64,000 nucleotides of DNA, taken from the NCBI RefSeq assembly GCF_000808575.1, contig NZ_JWLW01000015.1, positions 1 through 64,000 on the forward strand. The letters run 5' to 3'. The notes beneath the pieces are model-generated. The model saw nothing but the letters and a program-made list of their open reading frames with translations, had not been told where the DNA came from and searched no databases. Positions 46,557-55,462 of the stretch are shown here, piece by piece. Source of the stretch: Alteromonas marina (GTDB lineage: Bacteria; Pseudomonadota; Gammaproteobacteria; Enterobacterales; Alteromonadaceae). Each line of letters begins with the position of its first letter. The stretch's first letter is position 1. Made by a program: the position numbers and the translations under genes.

Positions 46557-46615
46557 ATACCAGTCCGCATAGATTATTACCTTCTGGGTGGGCAATGACC
46601 TATGCGTATTGGTAT
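46557..46615. repeat. MITE-like imperfect inverted repeat in the rpsU-yqeY gap
   Basis: Arms of 16 nt, ATACCAGTCCGCATAG (46557-46572) and CTATGCGTATTGGTAT (46600-46615), are complementary at 13 of 16 positions and flank 27 nt. The element lies 35 nt before the yqeY start codon. It has the size and shape of short non-autonomous repeats of Alteromonadales genomes; I know of no second copy in this window. Confidence 0.6.
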
Positions 46616-46650
46616 CAGCTCAATCTACTAATAAAAAATCAGGAAACATC

Positions 46651-47097
46651 ATGGCACTAATTGATGATTTAAAAGCAGCGCAAAAAGATGCGATGCGTGC
46701 AAAAGAAAAAGTACGTCTTGGTACTATTCGTATGGCAATGGCTGCCATTAAGCAAAAAGAAATCGATGAACAAATTACGCTAGACGATAGCGCAATCTTA
46801 GCGGTACTAACCAAAATGGTTAAGCAGCGCCAAGACGCGGCTGCACAATATGACGCAGCAAACCGCGACGACCTAGCTAGCAAAGAACGTGAAGAAATCA
46901 CTTACATTGAAGATTTCTTACCTCAGCCTTTGACTGACGATGAGCTAAATGCACTTATCGACGAAACCATGGCTGCGACTGGAGCATCGGGTATGCAGGA
47001 TATGGGTAAAGTCATGGGCGCCTTGAAACCTAAGGTTCAAGGCCGCACCGACATGGGTGCTTTGAGTGCAAAAATTAAGGCGCGTTTGAACGCTTAA
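46651..47097 (+). CDS. yqeY: GatB/YqeY domain-containing protein
   Basis: The 148-residue protein matches E. coli YqeY in length and in the features RLGTIRMAMAAIKQKEID, QRQDAAAQYDAANRDDLASKE and the C-terminal MGALSAKIKARLNA. The family is related to the tRNA-binding domain of the amidotransferase subunit GatB; its function is not settled. The ATG at 46651 has AGGAAA at the right distance. It sits between rpsU and dnaG, an order common in Alteromonadales and Vibrionales-related groups. Confidence 0.93.
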   Translation: MALIDDLKAAQKDAMRAKEKVRLGTIRMAMAAIKQKEIDEQITLDDSAILAVLTKMVKQRQDAAAQYDAANRDDLASKEREEITYIEDFLPQPLTDDELNALIDETMAATGASGMQDMGKVMGALKPKVQGRTDMGALSAKIKARLNA

Positions 47098-47128
47098 ACT
47101 CTGCCCTTTCGTAAAAGTGAAGCGTGTA

Positions 47129-47168
47129 GAAGGTGTGCATTGTCACACCTTCATTGTTCTCATTTTTA
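47129..47168 (+). terminator. Terminator or attenuator between yqeY and dnaG
   Basis: The perfect stem GAAGGTGTG (47129-47137) / CACACCTTC (47144-47152) has a 6-nt loop and is followed by a T-rich but interrupted stretch. Since dnaG lies just downstream, it probably attenuates. Confidence 0.7.
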
Positions 47169-47286
47169 CACTTCCCTGTTAAAGTAGATTACTGTTTTCA
47201 TAATGTTGTAGCTTGTCGCTTGAAGCGTAGTTACGACTTGTGCTTTTCTCATTCTTTTTTAACTAACCCTTTTTGAAAGTACCCTC

Positions 47287-49065
47287 ATGGCTGGAAAGAT
47301 ACCTCGCGATTTTATAGACGACTTGCTGTCACGTACCGATGTGGTAGAAGTGGTAGATAGCCGAGTTAAACTTAAAAAAGCAGGTAAAAACTACCAAGCG
47401 TGCTGCCCTTTTCATAACGAAAAGTCGCCATCTTTCACTGTTAGTCAAGACAAACAGTTTTACCACTGTTTCGGCTGTGGCGCTCACGGTAACGCTATCT
47501 CGTTTATTATGGAATTCGACCGCTTAGAATTTGTCGAGGCCATTGAAGAGCTAGCGCGCTATCACGGGCTTGAAGTCCCCCGTGAAAAAGGCAGTCGCCC
47601 TGCCATGAGCGAAGAGAAAAAGCAGCAACAGCAAGACGATTATGCAGTCATGGAGCAAGTTGCGCGCTTCTTCCAGCATCAGTTACGCCAAAATGGTAAT
47701 AGCAAAAAAGCCATCGACTATTTGAAAAACCGTGGGTTAAGCGGCGATATCGTTAAGCTATGGGAAATTGGCTACGCGCCAGACAGTTGGGACGCACTGC
47801 TAAATACCTTTGGCAAAGATCCACAGCGCGTCAAACAGCTGGTCGATTTAAAGCTAGTCAATAAGAATGACCAAGGACGTACCTACGACTTCTTCCGCGA
47901 CCGCATTATGTTTCCTATCAGGGACAAACGGGGTCGTGTGGTGGGTTTTGGTGGCCGAGTATTAGATGACGGCGGCCCTAAATACTTAAACTCGCCAGAA
48001 ACCCGCATTTTCCACAAAGGCAGTGAGCTCTTTGGCTTTTATTCTGCCAGACAAAAAAATCGTAGCCTGGATACCGTCGTGATTGTAGAAGGCTACATGG
48101 ACGTAGTGGCACTCAGTCAGTTCGATATTAATATTGCTACTGCTGCGCTAGGTACAGCTACCACGCCTGAACATATTCAAATGCTGGTTCGCGCTACGTC
48201 TCACATTGTGTGTTGTTACGACGGTGACCGCGCTGGTCGTGAGGCCGCATGGCGCGCGTTAGAAAACGCCCTACCCGCACTAAAAGACGGCGTACGTATT
48301 TCGTTTTTATTCTTACCCGATGGCGAAGACCCTGACACTATGGTGCGTCAGGTGGGGAAAGATGCGTTTATGGAGATGCTAAATGACGCCATGCCTTTAT
48401 CCCGCTTTTTCTTTGAAAACTTATTAAAGACGCACAATGTGGGCACGCCGGAAGGTAAAATTGCCCTTAAGAAAGCGGCAATGCCGCTTATCGAGAGCAC
48501 ATTAGGTGATGATCAAAAGCAAATGCTGCTGGAAGAATTAGCCAAGCACACTGGCGAGTTCGATCGGTTTAAACTTCAGCAAGATATCACCAAAGCCAAT
48601 CAAGGTTCGAAGCAAGCTTATTCTCCGAATCGCAATCAAGTAAACAAGCCTAAACTGTCACCGCTTCGTATGCTGATACGCTTGCTGCTTGATAAACCTG
48701 AATTAGCCACACTATGTGAAGACGTTCAAATTGATATTTTTGCGGGCAGCAACGCTGCTGGTATGGATTTATTACGCGATGTTCATCGCTATTGCGTAAG
48801 TCATCCTCAAGCAAAAACCGCGCAGCTTGTTGAAAATTTCCGCGACCATCCCCATTCTTCTACTATCGCGAAATTATTGTTACAAGAACACTTGGTTAAA
48901 GACGAGGATGCTGAACGGGTTTATAACGACAGCTTCGCTCGCTTACTGGACGGGCATTTCGATAGCCGCATTGAAACCTTAATTTCACGCTCGCGGGTTC
49001 AGCCGCTGACACAGGCGGAAAAACAGGAATTGAACCTGCTTATGAGGGAAAGACAGAAAAGTTAA
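47287..49065 (+). CDS. dnaG: DNA primase
   Basis: The 592-residue primase makes RNA primers at the replication fork. It has the N-terminal CHC2 zinc finger (Cys40, His43, Cys61, Cys64) and the RNA polymerase core with FRDRIMFPI and FGGRVLDDGG. The Toprim segment has VEGYMDVVAL, with the catalytic Glu, and YDGDRAGREAAWRA. The C-terminal helicase-binding domain is about 450-592. It starts with ATG after a weak AAAG region. Its place after rpsU and yqeY and before rpoD matches the macromolecular synthesis operon. Confidence 0.98.
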   Translation: MAGKIPRDFIDDLLSRTDVVEVVDSRVKLKKAGKNYQACCPFHNEKSPSFTVSQDKQFYHCFGCGAHGNAISFIMEFDRLEFVEAIEELARYHGLEVPREKGSRPAMSEEKKQQQQDDYAVMEQVARFFQHQLRQNGNSKKAIDYLKNRGLSGDIVKLWEIGYAPDSWDALLNTFGKDPQRVKQLVDLKLVNKNDQGRTYDFFRDRIMFPIRDKRGRVVGFGGRVLDDGGPKYLNSPETRIFHKGSELFGFYSARQKNRSLDTVVIVEGYMDVVALSQFDINIATAALGTATTPEHIQMLVRATSHIVCCYDGDRAGREAAWRALENALPALKDGVRISFLFLPDGEDPDTMVRQVGKDAFMEMLNDAMPLSRFFFENLLKTHNVGTPEGKIALKKAAMPLIESTLGDDQKQMLLEELAKHTGEFDRFKLQQDITKANQGSKQAYSPNRNQVNKPKLSPLRMLIRLLLDKPELATLCEDVQIDIFAGSNAAGMDLLRDVHRYCVSHPQAKTAQLVENFRDHPHSSTIAKLLLQEHLVKDEDAERVYNDSFARLLDGHFDSRIETLISRSRVQPLTQAEKQELNLLMRERQKS

Positions 49066-49559
49066 CCTTGGGCAAACTGACCTAGAGGTTATCCTGTTCT
49101 TCTGTAGGCTTTTGCATAAGGCTTTTTTAAACGCCTATGTTAGTGAGATTAAGTTAACAAGATTGGTTTAGCTAGAATACGCGCTGTCTGGAATACGCGC
49201 TGTAAGTATGCGCTGTTTTATAGCTTAAAAACACTGGCTAAAAAATCGGCCATCAATCTGGTAAAACCACCGTTTATTCTGCTATACTGGCTAATTCGCT
49301 GTGGGCACATATAAACGTGTCTCATTCACTATAAAGTGAACAAAAATACAGCAGCACGAGTAGCAAAGATATAGCCGAACATAACGGGCAGATCCGAACC
49401 CGAGCAGATGTGCATCGCAAAATAATGGTTTACACCAGCGTGGCATCGAGCATTAACGGCCTTGATACAAAAGCAGTACTACAGCAGAACGGGGAACATA
49501 CCTAGACGTATGTTGTCTTTTCTATTGCAAACTAATTGAATGTGAGAAGTGTAGGTTAT
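49066..49559. promoter_or_regulatory. dnaG-rpoD gap with internal rpoD promoter
   Basis: The 494-nt gap has an extended -10 TGCTATACT at 49280-49288 that probably starts an rpoD transcript of its own. A short tandem repeat, GAATACGCGCTGT at 49175-49187 and 49191-49203 plus a variant at 49205-49216, lies upstream. No gene is seen in it. A ribosome site AGG lies 6-8 nt before the rpoD ATG. Confidence 0.55.
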
Positions 49560-51392
49560 ATGGCGCAAAGCAAGCAGTCTCAGATTAAACTCCTGATTGC
49601 AAAAGGTAAAGAGCAAGGTTACTTAACCTTTGCAGAAGTAAACGACCACCTGCCGCAAGATATTGTCGATTCTGATCAAATCGAAGACATAATCCGCATG
49701 ATTAACGACATGGGAATTCAAGTTTCTGAATCAGCTCCTGATGCAGACGAACTTCTCATGCAAGAAGCGAATGCTGATGAAGATGCTGCAGAAGCGGCAG
49801 CTCAGGCACTAGCTACTGTAGAAAGTGAAATTGGCCGTACGACTGACCCAGTTCGCATGTACATGCGTGAAATGGGTACGGTTGAACTTCTTACTCGTGA
49901 AGGCGAAATTGAAATCGCTAAACGAATTGAAGATGGTATCAACCAGGTACAATGTTCAGTTGCTGAATACCCAGAAGCTATCACTTATCTATTAGACCAG
50001 TGGGATCTTTACGAAGCAGAAGAAATTCGCTTGAGCGACATCATCTCTGGCTTTGTTGATCCTAACGATGAGCAAGACCTTGCTCCAACGGCTACTCACG
50101 TTGGTTCTGAATTATCTGAAGAAGAGTTAGATGATGAAGACGACGATGAAGATGATGAAGACAGCGATGAAGACGATAGCGGTGTAGACCCAGAGCTAGC
50201 CCGTGAACGCTTCACTGAGCTACGTGAACAATACCTAAAAACTCGTGAAGTCATCGAGAAGAAAGGTCGTGCTCATGCTGACTCTCGCGCACAAATCAAC
50301 GCATTGAGTGATGTATTCAAAGAATTCCGTCTGGTTCCAAAGCAATTCGATCGCATGGTTAAAAACATGCGCGAGATGATGGATAAAGTGCGTATTCAAG
50401 AGCGCCTTGTGATGAAGTTCTGCGTGGTTAACGCCAAAATGCCTAAGAAAGACTTCATCAAAGCATTTGCGGGCAACGAAACGTCTAATGCATGGTTACA
50501 TGAAGCAGTTAAATCAGGTGCACCATACGCCGCTGACCTTGCTGTAAATCAGGAAGAAATTGAGCGCTGTATTAGCAAGATGAACCAAGTTGAACAGGAA
50601 ACTGGCTTGGTGATCGCAGATATCAAAGACATCAACCGTCGCATGTCAATCGGCGAAGCGAAAGCACGCCGCGCGAAGAAAGAAATGGTTGAAGCTAACT
50701 TACGTCTTGTAATCTCAATTGCTAAGAAGTACACCAACCGTGGTCTTCAATTCCTAGACCTTATTCAAGAGGGTAACATTGGTCTAATGAAGGCGGTGGA
50801 TAAGTTCGAATACCGTCGTGGTTATAAGTTCTCAACTTATGCAACGTGGTGGATTCGTCAGGCAATTACCCGTTCAATTGCTGACCAGGCGCGTACTATC
50901 CGTATCCCTGTTCACATGATTGAGACGATCAACAAGCTTAACCGTATCTCTCGTCAAATGCTTCAGGAAATGGGTCGAGAGCCTACTCCTGAAGAGTTGT
51001 CAGAGCGCATGTTAATGCCTGAAGACAAAATTCGTAAGGTACTTAAAATTGCTAAAGAGCCAATCTCGATGGAAACCCCTATCGGTGATGATGAAGATTC
51101 ACATCTTGGCGACTTTATCGAGGACAGCACGATTATTCAGCCCCTCGACTCAGCAACTGGCGGTAGCTTGAAAGATGCAACGCAGGAAGTATTAGCAGGC
51201 CTTACTGCCCGTGAAGCAAAAGTACTTCGTATGCGTTTCGGTATTGACATGAATACCGACCACACGCTTGAAGAAGTAGGCAAGCAGTTTGACGTAACCC
51301 GTGAGCGTATTCGTCAAATTGAAGCGAAAGCACTGCGCAAACTTCGCCACCCTAGCCGCTCTGAGCAGCTACGTAGCTTCTTAGACGAATAG
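49560..51392 (+). CDS. rpoD: RNA polymerase primary sigma factor RpoD (sigma70)
   Basis: The 610-residue protein is close to E. coli sigma70 (613). It has region 1.1 at the start ([23 protein letters not shown]), region 1.2 with [21 protein letters not shown], and an acidic stretch of the non-conserved region (about 183-215, mainly Glu/Asp). Region 2 contains [19 protein letters not shown] and [12 protein letters not shown]; region 4 ends with [18 protein letters not shown] chose the ATG at 49560, eight codons inside the longest frame, as the conserved start. It directs transcription of housekeeping genes. Confidence 0.98.
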   Translation: MAQSKQSQIKLLIAKGKEQGYLTFAEVNDHLPQDIVDSDQIEDIIRMINDMGIQVSESAPDADELLMQEANADEDAAEAAAQALATVESEIGRTTDPVRMYMREMGTVELLTREGEIEIAKRIEDGINQVQCSVAEYPEAITYLLDQWDLYEAEEIRLSDIISGFVDPNDEQDLAPTATHVGSELSEEELDDEDDDEDDEDSDEDDSGVDPELARERFTELREQYLKTREVIEKKGRAHADSRAQINALSDVFKEFRLVPKQFDRMVKNMREMMDKVRIQERLVMKFCVVNAKMPKKDFIKAFAGNETSNAWLHEAVKSGAPYAADLAVNQEEIERCISKMNQVEQETGLVIADIKDINRRMSIGEAKARRAKKEMVEANLRLVISIAKKYTNRGLQFLDLIQEGNIGLMKAVDKFEYRRGYKFSTYATWWIRQAITRSIADQARTIRIPVHMIETINKLNRISRQMLQEMGREPTPEELSERMLMPEDKIRKVLKIAKEPISMETPIGDDEDSHLGDFIEDSTIIQPLDSATGGSLKDATQEVLAGLTAREAKVLRMRFGIDMNTDHTLEEVGKQFDVTRERIRQIEAKALRKLRHPSRSEQLRSFLDE

Positions 51393-51413
51393 TAAAAGCA
51401 TTACTTTAATAAA

Positions 51414-51441
51414 ATCCCCGGCCTTGGCTGGGGATTTTTTT
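51414..51441 (+). terminator. rpoD terminator
   Basis: The stem ATCCCC-G-GCC / GGC-T-GGGGAT with a TT loop is followed by T7. It closes the macromolecular synthesis operon. Confidence 0.95.
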
Positions 51442-51515
51442 ATGCCTTTGTTTTATCCTAATTCCGCTTTACTAGCGCTAGTAACAATGACTTTTGAAAT
51501 GTAATTGGCGCCTAC

Positions 51516-51540
51516 AAAAAAGCCTCCTTGCGGAGGCCCT
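51516..51540 (-). terminator. Terminator of the chemoreceptor gene
   Basis: The stem GCCTCC / GGAGGC (51522-51527 and 51532-51537) is followed on the minus strand by a run of six T. It lies just beyond the chemoreceptor stop. Confidence 0.88.
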
Positions 51541-51560
51541 AAATAGCATTTGATAAGGTG

Positions 51561-53180
51561 TTACACTCTGAATTGCTTCGCAATTGACTCAAGGTGCTGC
51601 GCCAGGTCAGCAAGCTCATTACACATGCTGCCTAATTCACCTGAACGGCTCGCTGTTTGCTCGGTACGCTCATGAATTTCATCAACGTGACGAACTATGT
51701 CAACCGCTACGGTGCGCTGGTCTTCGGTATTGTGCGCAATTTGCTCGTTCATTTGGTTAATGCGCCCAATCGTACTGGTAATGGTTTCTAGACTGCTTCC
51801 CGCTTTATTAGCCGTCTCTACACTGCTAGTTGCTTGTTCGGTACCACGAGACATTACCTCTACCGCTGAGTGAGCAGCATTTTGAAGCTGTTCAATAGTA
51901 CTTTGAATTTCTTCCGTAGACTGCTGTGTGCGCGATGCTAGCGTTCTCACTTCATCTGCGACTACCGCAAAGCCTCTACCCTGTTCACCCGCTCTTGCGG
52001 CTTCAATGGCGGCATTTAGTGCTAACAGGTTGGTCTGCTCTGCAATACCTTTGATCACATCCAGCACCGAGCCAACTTTATTAGAATCAGACTCTAGACG
52101 TGCAATAACGTCTGCTGTTTCACGTACGTTCTCAGCAAGCTGCTGTATACTTGTAACGGTTTGCTGAACGATTTGACGACCTTCGCTGGCTGCTGTAGTG
52201 GCTTCGTTAGCGTCGCTTGCCGCTTGCGCAGCACTATGTGCCACCCCATCAACAGAACCGCTCATGGTGTCTACCGCTTGCTTAGCATTGGTTGCAGACC
52301 TTTGCTGCACATCGATAGTACGCTGGGTTTCTTCCGTTACACCGCGTAAGTTCTGCGCTAAATTAGATAGCGGCAAACTCGCTTCTACCACATCACGCAC
52401 TACGCCTTGAAGCTTGTCCATAAACTGATTGAACCAGTATACCAGATCGCCAATTTCATCCTCGCTTTTGGTTTCTATACGAACCGTTAGGTCGCCATTT
52501 TCTTGGGCAATATCTTTAAGCGAACGAACCACGTCATCAATGCTTTGTTTAATGCCGCGAACAATAGGAACTGCGGTTCCAAACAGCAATATAGTCACAA
52601 CTACGGCTAGAATTACACCCGTGCTAATTAACGAGGTATTGGCACTGTCTGTGTTTTTAAATGCTTCTTCAAATGCCGCCTGTTGAGCATCACGAAATTT
52701 AGACATAGAGGCTATGGCACCATCGTAAGACTGATTCATTTGAGCTGAGAGTTCGCCTAAACGACTGAAGTCGGCAGTGCCGTTGACCATGGACTGTGAT
52801 ACGTCGTAGGCAACATCGAAATAATTATCAAAGCCTGAGGAGATGCGGGAAATTTCACTACGAAACTCAGGGCTAATAGAAGCAATTTGGTTTAGGCCGC
52901 TTTTTGCTTCTTCAGCAAGTTCTTGCGCCATAGTCAGGGTATCTTGATCGCCCGTTGTCACTGCACTTGCAAGGGTATCGCGAACCTTTTGCATATCAAC
53001 TAACGTTGATGCTGATAATTGAAGAGCTGGAAATTGAACTTTCTGAACTTTCTCTAGCGTTGCACCGTTATTGAGTGCGGTATAAACAGTGATAAGCAAG
53101 TAAATAACAAAACTTAGCGCTGCGATCCCTGGTATAAGGAAAATCTTAGTCGCAATTGGCATTTTTTTTAGAAAGTTCAT
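51561..53180 (-). CDS. Methyl-accepting chemotaxis protein
   Basis: The 539-residue protein has two membrane helices (about 10-32 and 185-207) enclosing a helical periplasmic sensor domain of about 150 residues, which looks like a four-helix bundle. A HAMP domain (about 208-262) and the signalling domain follow. The hairpin tip is [20 protein letters not shown], with the conserved [12 protein letters not shown] after it. It will report to the CheA/CheW array. The next gene upstream on the same strand encodes a porin, separated by a terminator-like hairpin, so joint regulation is possible but not shown. The ligand is unknown. Confidence 0.93.
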   Translation of the reverse strand: MNFLKKMPIATKIFLIPGIAALSFVIYLLITVYTALNNGATLEKVQKVQFPALQLSASTLVDMQKVRDTLASAVTTGDQDTLTMAQELAEEAKSGLNQIASISPEFRSEISRISSGFDNYFDVAYDVSQSMVNGTADFSRLGELSAQMNQSYDGAIASMSKFRDAQQAAFEEAFKNTDSANTSLISTGVILAVVVTILLFGTAVPIVRGIKQSIDDVVRSLKDIAQENGDLTVRIETKSEDEIGDLVYWFNQFMDKLQGVVRDVVEASLPLSNLAQNLRGVTEETQRTIDVQQRSATNAKQAVDTMSGSVDGVAHSAAQAASDANEATTAASEGRQIVQQTVTSIQQLAENVRETADVIARLESDSNKVGSVLDVIKGIAEQTNLLALNAAIEAARAGEQGRGFAVVADEVRTLASRTQQSTEEIQSTIEQLQNAAHSAVEVMSRGTEQATSSVETANKAGSSLETITSTIGRINQMNEQIAHNTEDQRTVAVDIVRHVDEIHERTEQTASRSGELGSMCNELADLAQHLESIAKQFRV

Positions 53181-53285
53181 CAGCTATCCCACTGTTTTTT
53201 ATAATCGCTTAACTACGTTTCAGTGTTACCTGAAAACACGTCATATCCTAATTTATCTACCTGATAGCGAAAATCTTTAATGAAA

Positions 53286-53316
53286 TTATGGCCTCGCACC
53301 TAGTGCGAGGCCATAA
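53286..53316. terminator. Strong hairpin after the porin gene
   Basis: The arms (53286-53299 and 53303-53316, TTATGGCCTCGCAC and complement) form a perfect 14-bp stem with a CTA loop, only 8 nt beyond the porin stop. The ends are AT-rich but there is no long T-tract, so it may stop transcription, or protect the porin mRNA 3' end. Confidence 0.8.
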
Positions 53317-53323
53317 CAGGTAG

Positions 53324-54505
53324 TTAGAACGTATAGTTTACGCCTACTTTAAGCAGTGTTGCATCATTTAGATCATTTAGATCATCTGAGTACCAAGTTA
53401 CATCTGTTTTCAGAGCAAAGCCCGGTTCAACATCGTAGCGAAGGCCAACAGTTACTGCAGATACATCTAGCTTCTGCTGCGCCGCGATACCAGCAGCACC
53501 TTGGTAAATTGCAGCCCATGTTCCATCCGTTACCGCATCACCCGTAGAGATTGATGAAGGTAGTGAAGCAACCAGACCTAATTGAGTGGCGTTATCTGCT
53601 TCTTCAACTTCATAAGTAATGTGTGGAGTAAACTTACCAAAGCGCATACCAGCAGTTACATACCACGCTTTGTTATCAGCAATTACAGAACCATCTACTT
53701 CTGTTTGAGTAAACTCCGCACCAACAAACCAATCATATTTGTCGATATCAACGGCTACTTCAAAGAAAGTACCTGTATCTTCGTTTACATTAAAATCGTC
53801 AGCAACTGAAGCTGCAGTTGGAATGATAGGCCCGAACTGCGCCATGCCAGCTAGGAAGTTATCAAAGTCAGCGTTGGCAGCGCTGGTTTTACTACGCCCT
53901 AACAGAGTACGCGCACTGAACCAATCGCGCGTGGCTTCGAAAGAAACAGCAACAACGTTCTCTAACTCTAGCGCAGCTGGCGTACCAGAAATGGTAGTAT
54001 CAGCCTCTACACGCCCTACAGTAAGCTGTGCGCCGTATTCCCAGTCACCTGAGTAATTCATATAGTCAACGCGCACACCGTCAATGTTGTTAAAGTCAAT
54101 ACCGTAAACAGCATCTGGAGGTGTTAGCCAGTGGTATGAATAACCGATATCTAATGACGCAGAGTATTTAAATAGCGGCATACGAAGACGACCCGCACTA
54201 ATGTTGAAATTATTGTTCAACGCGTAGGTCATGTACGCCCATTCGAAATCAGCGTCGTAATCTTCACTGCCACGGCCAACTAGCTGAGCAGTAGCAGAAA
54301 GCTTGTCGCTTACATCGCCGCGCACCTGAAGTCCAAATACACTAGCAGGGTCGAAGTTAAAGTCGCTGTCGTAGTCGTATACTGACTCGTCATCGTCTAG
54401 TGTCATACCACCAATAAGATTTGCAAAGCCGTTAATTTGAATATCAGCCAGTGCCGGAGTAGCTAACAGGCCGGCTATAGATAAGATAGCAAGTTTGGTT
54501 TTCAT
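53324..54505 (-). CDS. Outer-membrane porin
   Basis: The 393-residue protein has a signal peptide (1-20, cut after ALA) and alternating beta-strands typical of a 16-strand porin, with GLQVRGDVSDKLSATAQLVGRG near the start and a C-terminal aromatic residue (LLKVGVNYTF). The type resembles porins of the Alteromonadales that accompany phosphate-binding-like proteins. Solute specificity is not readable. It follows the PBP-like gene by 34 nt on the same strand, which suggests one transcript. Confidence 0.88.
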   Translation of the reverse strand: MKTKLAILSIAGLLATPALADIQINGFANLIGGMTLDDDESVYDYDSDFNFDPASVFGLQVRGDVSDKLSATAQLVGRGSEDYDADFEWAYMTYALNNNFNISAGRLRMPLFKYSASLDIGYSYHWLTPPDAVYGIDFNNIDGVRVDYMNYSGDWEYGAQLTVGRVEADTTISGTPAALELENVVAVSFEATRDWFSARTLLGRSKTSAANADFDNFLAGMAQFGPIIPTAASVADDFNVNEDTGTFFEVAVDIDKYDWFVGAEFTQTEVDGSVIADNKAWYVTAGMRFGKFTPHITYEVEEADNATQLGLVASLPSSISTGDAVTDGTWAAIYQGAAGIAAQQKLDVSAVTVGLRYDVEPGFALKTDVTWYSDDLNDLNDATLLKVGVNYTF

Positions 54506-54539
54506 GCGTGTTCCTTAAATTCTTTGTATAAACGGTCAG

Positions 54540-54947
54540 TTAAAAGGTAGCGACTACTCGTACGCTGTCGTTAACAGCGCCTGCGTCGACGTAACCAATA
54601 GCGCCAGGATTACCTGCTACAGCAGATATCACTTCTGCGTCGCTACCTAATGCTTTTGGTGGTTGACCTTTACCGGTAAATACGAGCTTTGACCAAAACG
54701 CAGTAAGCTGTGCTGCAGTTTTGTTTAATACTTTTCCGTTAAATTCATCAGTGGCGGCTTGCCCTTCTGCTAGCGCAACAGGTTCAGCTTGTGTACCGCT
54801 AGGAAAAGCTTTTGCTTTATTTAAGAAAAGTCGGCTAATGCTATCTTTGTCTAGCGCATCTCCATTGCTGGGATGCACGATGACTGCTACATCAGCAATC
54901 GCAACGTTGCAGCAAAGTCCTGCTGCAAGTATCCATTTTTTCATCAT
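54540..54947 (-). CDS. Small periplasmic PBP-like (phosphate-binding-protein-like) protein
   Basis: The 135-residue protein has a signal peptide (about 1-18) and a short version of the PBP-like fold related to PstS. It shows VIVHPSNGDALDKDSISRLFLN, a FWSKLVFTGKG middle and the C-terminal GNPGAIGYVD loop typical of phosphate-binding family members. Half-size proteins of this group are widespread in marine gammaproteobacteria next to porins, with no proven ligand. It is the first gene of a unit with the porin. Whether it truly binds phosphate is not shown. Confidence 0.78.
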   Translation of the reverse strand: MMKKWILAAGLCCNVAIADVAVIVHPSNGDALDKDSISRLFLNKAKAFPSGTQAEPVALAEGQAATDEFNGKVLNKTAAQLTAFWSKLVFTGKGQPPKALGSDAEVISAVAGNPGAIGYVDAGAVNDSVRVVATF

Positions 54948-55444
54948 ATGTCCTCTGGAGTCTGTGTGAATGCTAGCTCATCGCTCTTTGCTATTTATGA
55001 AGGCGCTAAAAACGACTTTTGCGTATTTGAGCGATTAAAAGCAAGCATGTACTTGAGTGTCCAAACATTTACAACGAAGTAAGTATTGGTCACAAATACA
55101 ATATTCGCCACTTTAAGCTTTAAATTTTTACCTTATGTAAATTAATAACTTATATATGCATTTGGGAATGGCGCGCAGTGTAGTGAAAGTAGAAAGTTAA
55201 ACAACTATACAATTGTCTAATGTATACCTTTGAAACTTATAGTTACCTATAAGCAAGTTAAATAGATGACCCAATTGGGATTATAATCATCTAAAATCAA
55301 TAACTTGAAATCAGGAAGACAGGCATTACAAGTGATGGAAACCTATATTTCAGTATGAAAATGCATACCTTAAGGTTATCCAGTTTGCGCCAACGAATGT
55401 TGGCGACTGAGTGAAATTCAAACAAAAAACAGTGGGGCGAGCCG
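54948..55444. other. AT-rich region between the RND and PBP-like genes
   Basis: About 500 nt with no credible gene. It includes a short palindrome CTTATAG-TTAC-CTATAAG near 55238-55255 and a 7-bp hairpin CGCCAAC / GTTGGCG at 55388-55405. I found no Pho-box-like sequence in front of the PBP-like gene. Base composition is more AT-rich than its neighbours. Confidence 0.5.
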
Positions 55445-55462
55445 TTAAGACTCGCCTTTTTT
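55430..55462 (-). terminator. RND operon terminator overlapping the stop codon
   Basis: The 6-bp stem GGCGAG / CTCGCC encloses the stop codon of the RND permease in its loop. On the minus strand a T6 run follows a few nt later; on the plus strand T6 follows directly. The last codons therefore form part of the terminator. Confidence 0.65.
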
